This document shows positions 55,301-55,667 of a DNA stretch of 55,667 nucleotides, piece by piece. The position numbers were made by a program, and so were the translations under genes. How positions within the stretch are numbered: the first letter of the stretch is position 1; each line of letters opens with the position of its first letter. The DNA comes from Planctomycetales bacterium (GTDB lineage Bacteria > 4484-113), in the NCBI GenBank assembly GCA_030606285.1, contig JAUWGS010000013.1, positions 1 through 55,667 of the forward strand, read 5' to 3'. A model generated the notes under the pieces. It made no database searches. It saw nothing but the letters and a program-made list of their open reading frames with translations, and was not told the origin of the DNA.

Positions 55301-55667
55301 CGTGCGCGTTGTTTACCTGCACCCAGCACACGTGCCGCCCCAGCTCCAGTAAAACCACCAGCGGCTCGGCGTCCGTCGAACTCGATGGAATCCCCGCGTC
55401 GCCGAAGCCCCAGTGATACTCAAACGGCTCCTCGCCCTCCACGGTGGCTGTAAACCGCACCGCTGTGCCCGGCTCAATAATACGCGGCGATACCGCCGTC
55501 ACCCTCGGCGCAGCGCTCGGCGAATAAAACCGTACCGGCAAACTCTCGATGCCCCGCGCGCCTTCCGCATCCACCGGCACCACCCGGTACCACAGCGCAT
55601 CACCCGTCGGCAGCGGGAACACCAGCTCCTTCCAGCCCGCGTCACCGCCCGTCGCACTGGCAAATTC
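52368..55667 (-). CDS. Large secreted protein with PKD-like domains and two propellers (partial)
   Basis: The frame is open beyond the window edge, so the N-terminus is missing; 1099 residues are visible. In order: the end of a fibronectin-III-like domain (ALWYRVVPVDAEG); three PKD/Ig-like domains (WGFGDAG, then two near-identical copies with FEWQWDFGGGA); a PQQ-type beta-propeller of eight repeats, each with SSPAIGxDGTIYVGSxDGxLYAIN (about 330-650); a fourth PKD-like domain (YKWDFGGGAIPNTSSEP); and seven C-terminal repeats of about 45-55 residues with SLAFDxxGxPxISY and WNGSSW, which suggests a second, seven-bladed propeller. It should be an extracellular or surface binding protein. Nothing catalytic is seen. 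Confidence 0.8.
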   Translation of the reverse strand, partial: EFASATGGDAGWKELVFPLPTGDALWYRVVPVDAEGARGIESLPVRFYSPSAAPRVTAVSPRIIEPGTAVRFTATVEGEEPFEYHWGFGDAGIPSSSTDAEPLVVLLELGRHVCWVQVNNAHGRHVYFFSVLVTPAVYPPFIERVWPTSVEAYSQTQFFVQVFGTGPFEWQWDFGGGAVPNTSNEPWPTAMVGDEGSYECTLVVANDVGQDSYGFVLEVTSVPIPPSIERVWPTTAVAHTQVQFFVQVFGTGPFEWQWDFGGGAIPNQSNEPWPTVTVGEEGNYQCELIVTNSAGFDSSGFTLTIEDARGDWYMFGREPTHNRRSPYIGPGSGSIQWGCPTSPSAPYGVLSSPAIAADGTIYVGCSDGYLYAVNRDGSLKWRYETEDAVLSSPAIGSDGTVYAGSYDNHLYAISPDGSLRWRYQAGGPIRSSPAIGADGAIYVGSYDGFLHAINPDGTLKWRYEMSNDVLSSPAIGADGTIYVGCDNRSLYAITPEGEFKWARYLWHDIQSSPAIGEDGTVYVGSDGSSSEYISNGYVCAVNSDGTLKWRFEIGGDVYSSPAIGVDGTIYVGCDDGYLYAMDAQGAPKWHFWTGAEIKSSPTIDAEGTIYFGSRDSYLYAINQDGHIKWRCYAGRVDSSPAIGDDGALYVGSYDGHLYTIGEGQIPPYIALVSPSRMRPGAEIEFTAAVVGTEPLAYKWDFGGGAIPNTSSEPCPVVEAGEIGVYEGTLTVTNALGEHSLIFAYFVSLWVIEVVDGAIPGGPQVSMALDHQGNPAISYHYSPQLELGPISSPENELRFAAKADSGWIIETVDMGTTTGYQSSLAFSPEGYPAISYLGESSSPEGGNLRYAAFEGSSWDISVIVEGWPSGYFSSLVYDQTGNATISYSGSGEEDPWFAPLCFARWNGVAWQTEQIGSDSALSFHTSLAYDTQGHPCISWADPNGIKLYYTQWDGASWDTDIVDNGVQCHFYPNSLVFAADGTPIIAYLLYSGGLTLARWNTGSWEYETVDPSYPYEVKGICMALDSEGNPVISYIEPAADAAFLKLAWWNGSSWDFEIVDTATDWRTSLAFDADGAPCIAYSDTAIGEHSYDVKFARYVP
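54840..55250 (-). repeat. Recent tandem duplication of a PKD-like domain
   Basis: The stretches at about 54860-54985 and 55110-55235 are nearly identical in DNA (for example GGCCCGGTGCCGAAGACCTG in both), and encode the two PKD-like domains with FFVQVFGTGPFEWQWDFGGG. The similarity at silent sites points to a recent duplication or gene conversion. Confidence 0.75.

Overview
This window comes from a bacterial chromosome of moderately high GC content. The organism looks diderm: it encodes a predicted outer-membrane beta-barrel, many lipoproteins with a lipobox, murA and glmU. I cannot name the phylum from sequence alone. Useful markers are a eukaryote-type isoleucyl-tRNA synthetase, a threonyl-tRNA synthetase without a TGS domain, a bacillithiol-pathway glycosyltransferase (BshA), an F-type ATP synthase operon, and several first genes of operons that seem to be transcribed without a leader (a -10 hexamer 6-8 bases before the start codon and no Shine-Dalgarno).

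Layout. 1-4196: start of a lipoprotein gene, then an hyuA-hyuB hydantoinase/oxoprolinase pair. 4200-13100: an accessory-like stretch with a GIY-YIG protein, an unknown membrane protein, three members of a 23-residue tandem-repeat family ending in LFSAP, an initiator-type tRNA, clustered palindromic repeats, bshA, an ispH-DUF1232-fmt operon and an AlbA_2 protein. 13181-16310: translationally coupled rbgA-like GTPase, RluD-like synthase and tgt. 16430-22131: two small proteins, an S1 protein, tRNA-Leu, and ileS preceded by what looks like a complete ribosome-mediated attenuator, followed by an M28 peptidase lipoprotein. 22186-34247: amidohydrolase, beta-barrel plus TlpA-like pair, aroA, an orphan response regulator, a dicarboxylate/glutamate symporter, a papain-like lipoprotein, a small fragment of a second symporter gene, a VOC protein and a second hyuA-like gene without a hyuB.

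34347-43256 is an ATP synthase operon (atpI-like, B, E, F, H, A, X, G, D, C) running straight into murA. It carries an unrecognised gene ('X') between atpA and atpG. 43342-47543 is thrS-glmU-prs on the opposite strand, divergent from pgk. 48918-52277 is dnaG, a phosphoribosyltransferase and a secreted protein. The window ends inside a very large secreted protein with PKD-like domains, an eight-repeat PQQ-type propeller and a seven-repeat second propeller.

The most notable items are the ileS attenuator with an Ile/Val-rich leader peptide, the LFSAP repeat family, the leaderless-promoter pattern, the extra gene in the ATP synthase operon, and an Fmt whose catalytic Asn appears to be Cys, encoded near an initiator-type tRNA with a non-canonical anticodon stem.
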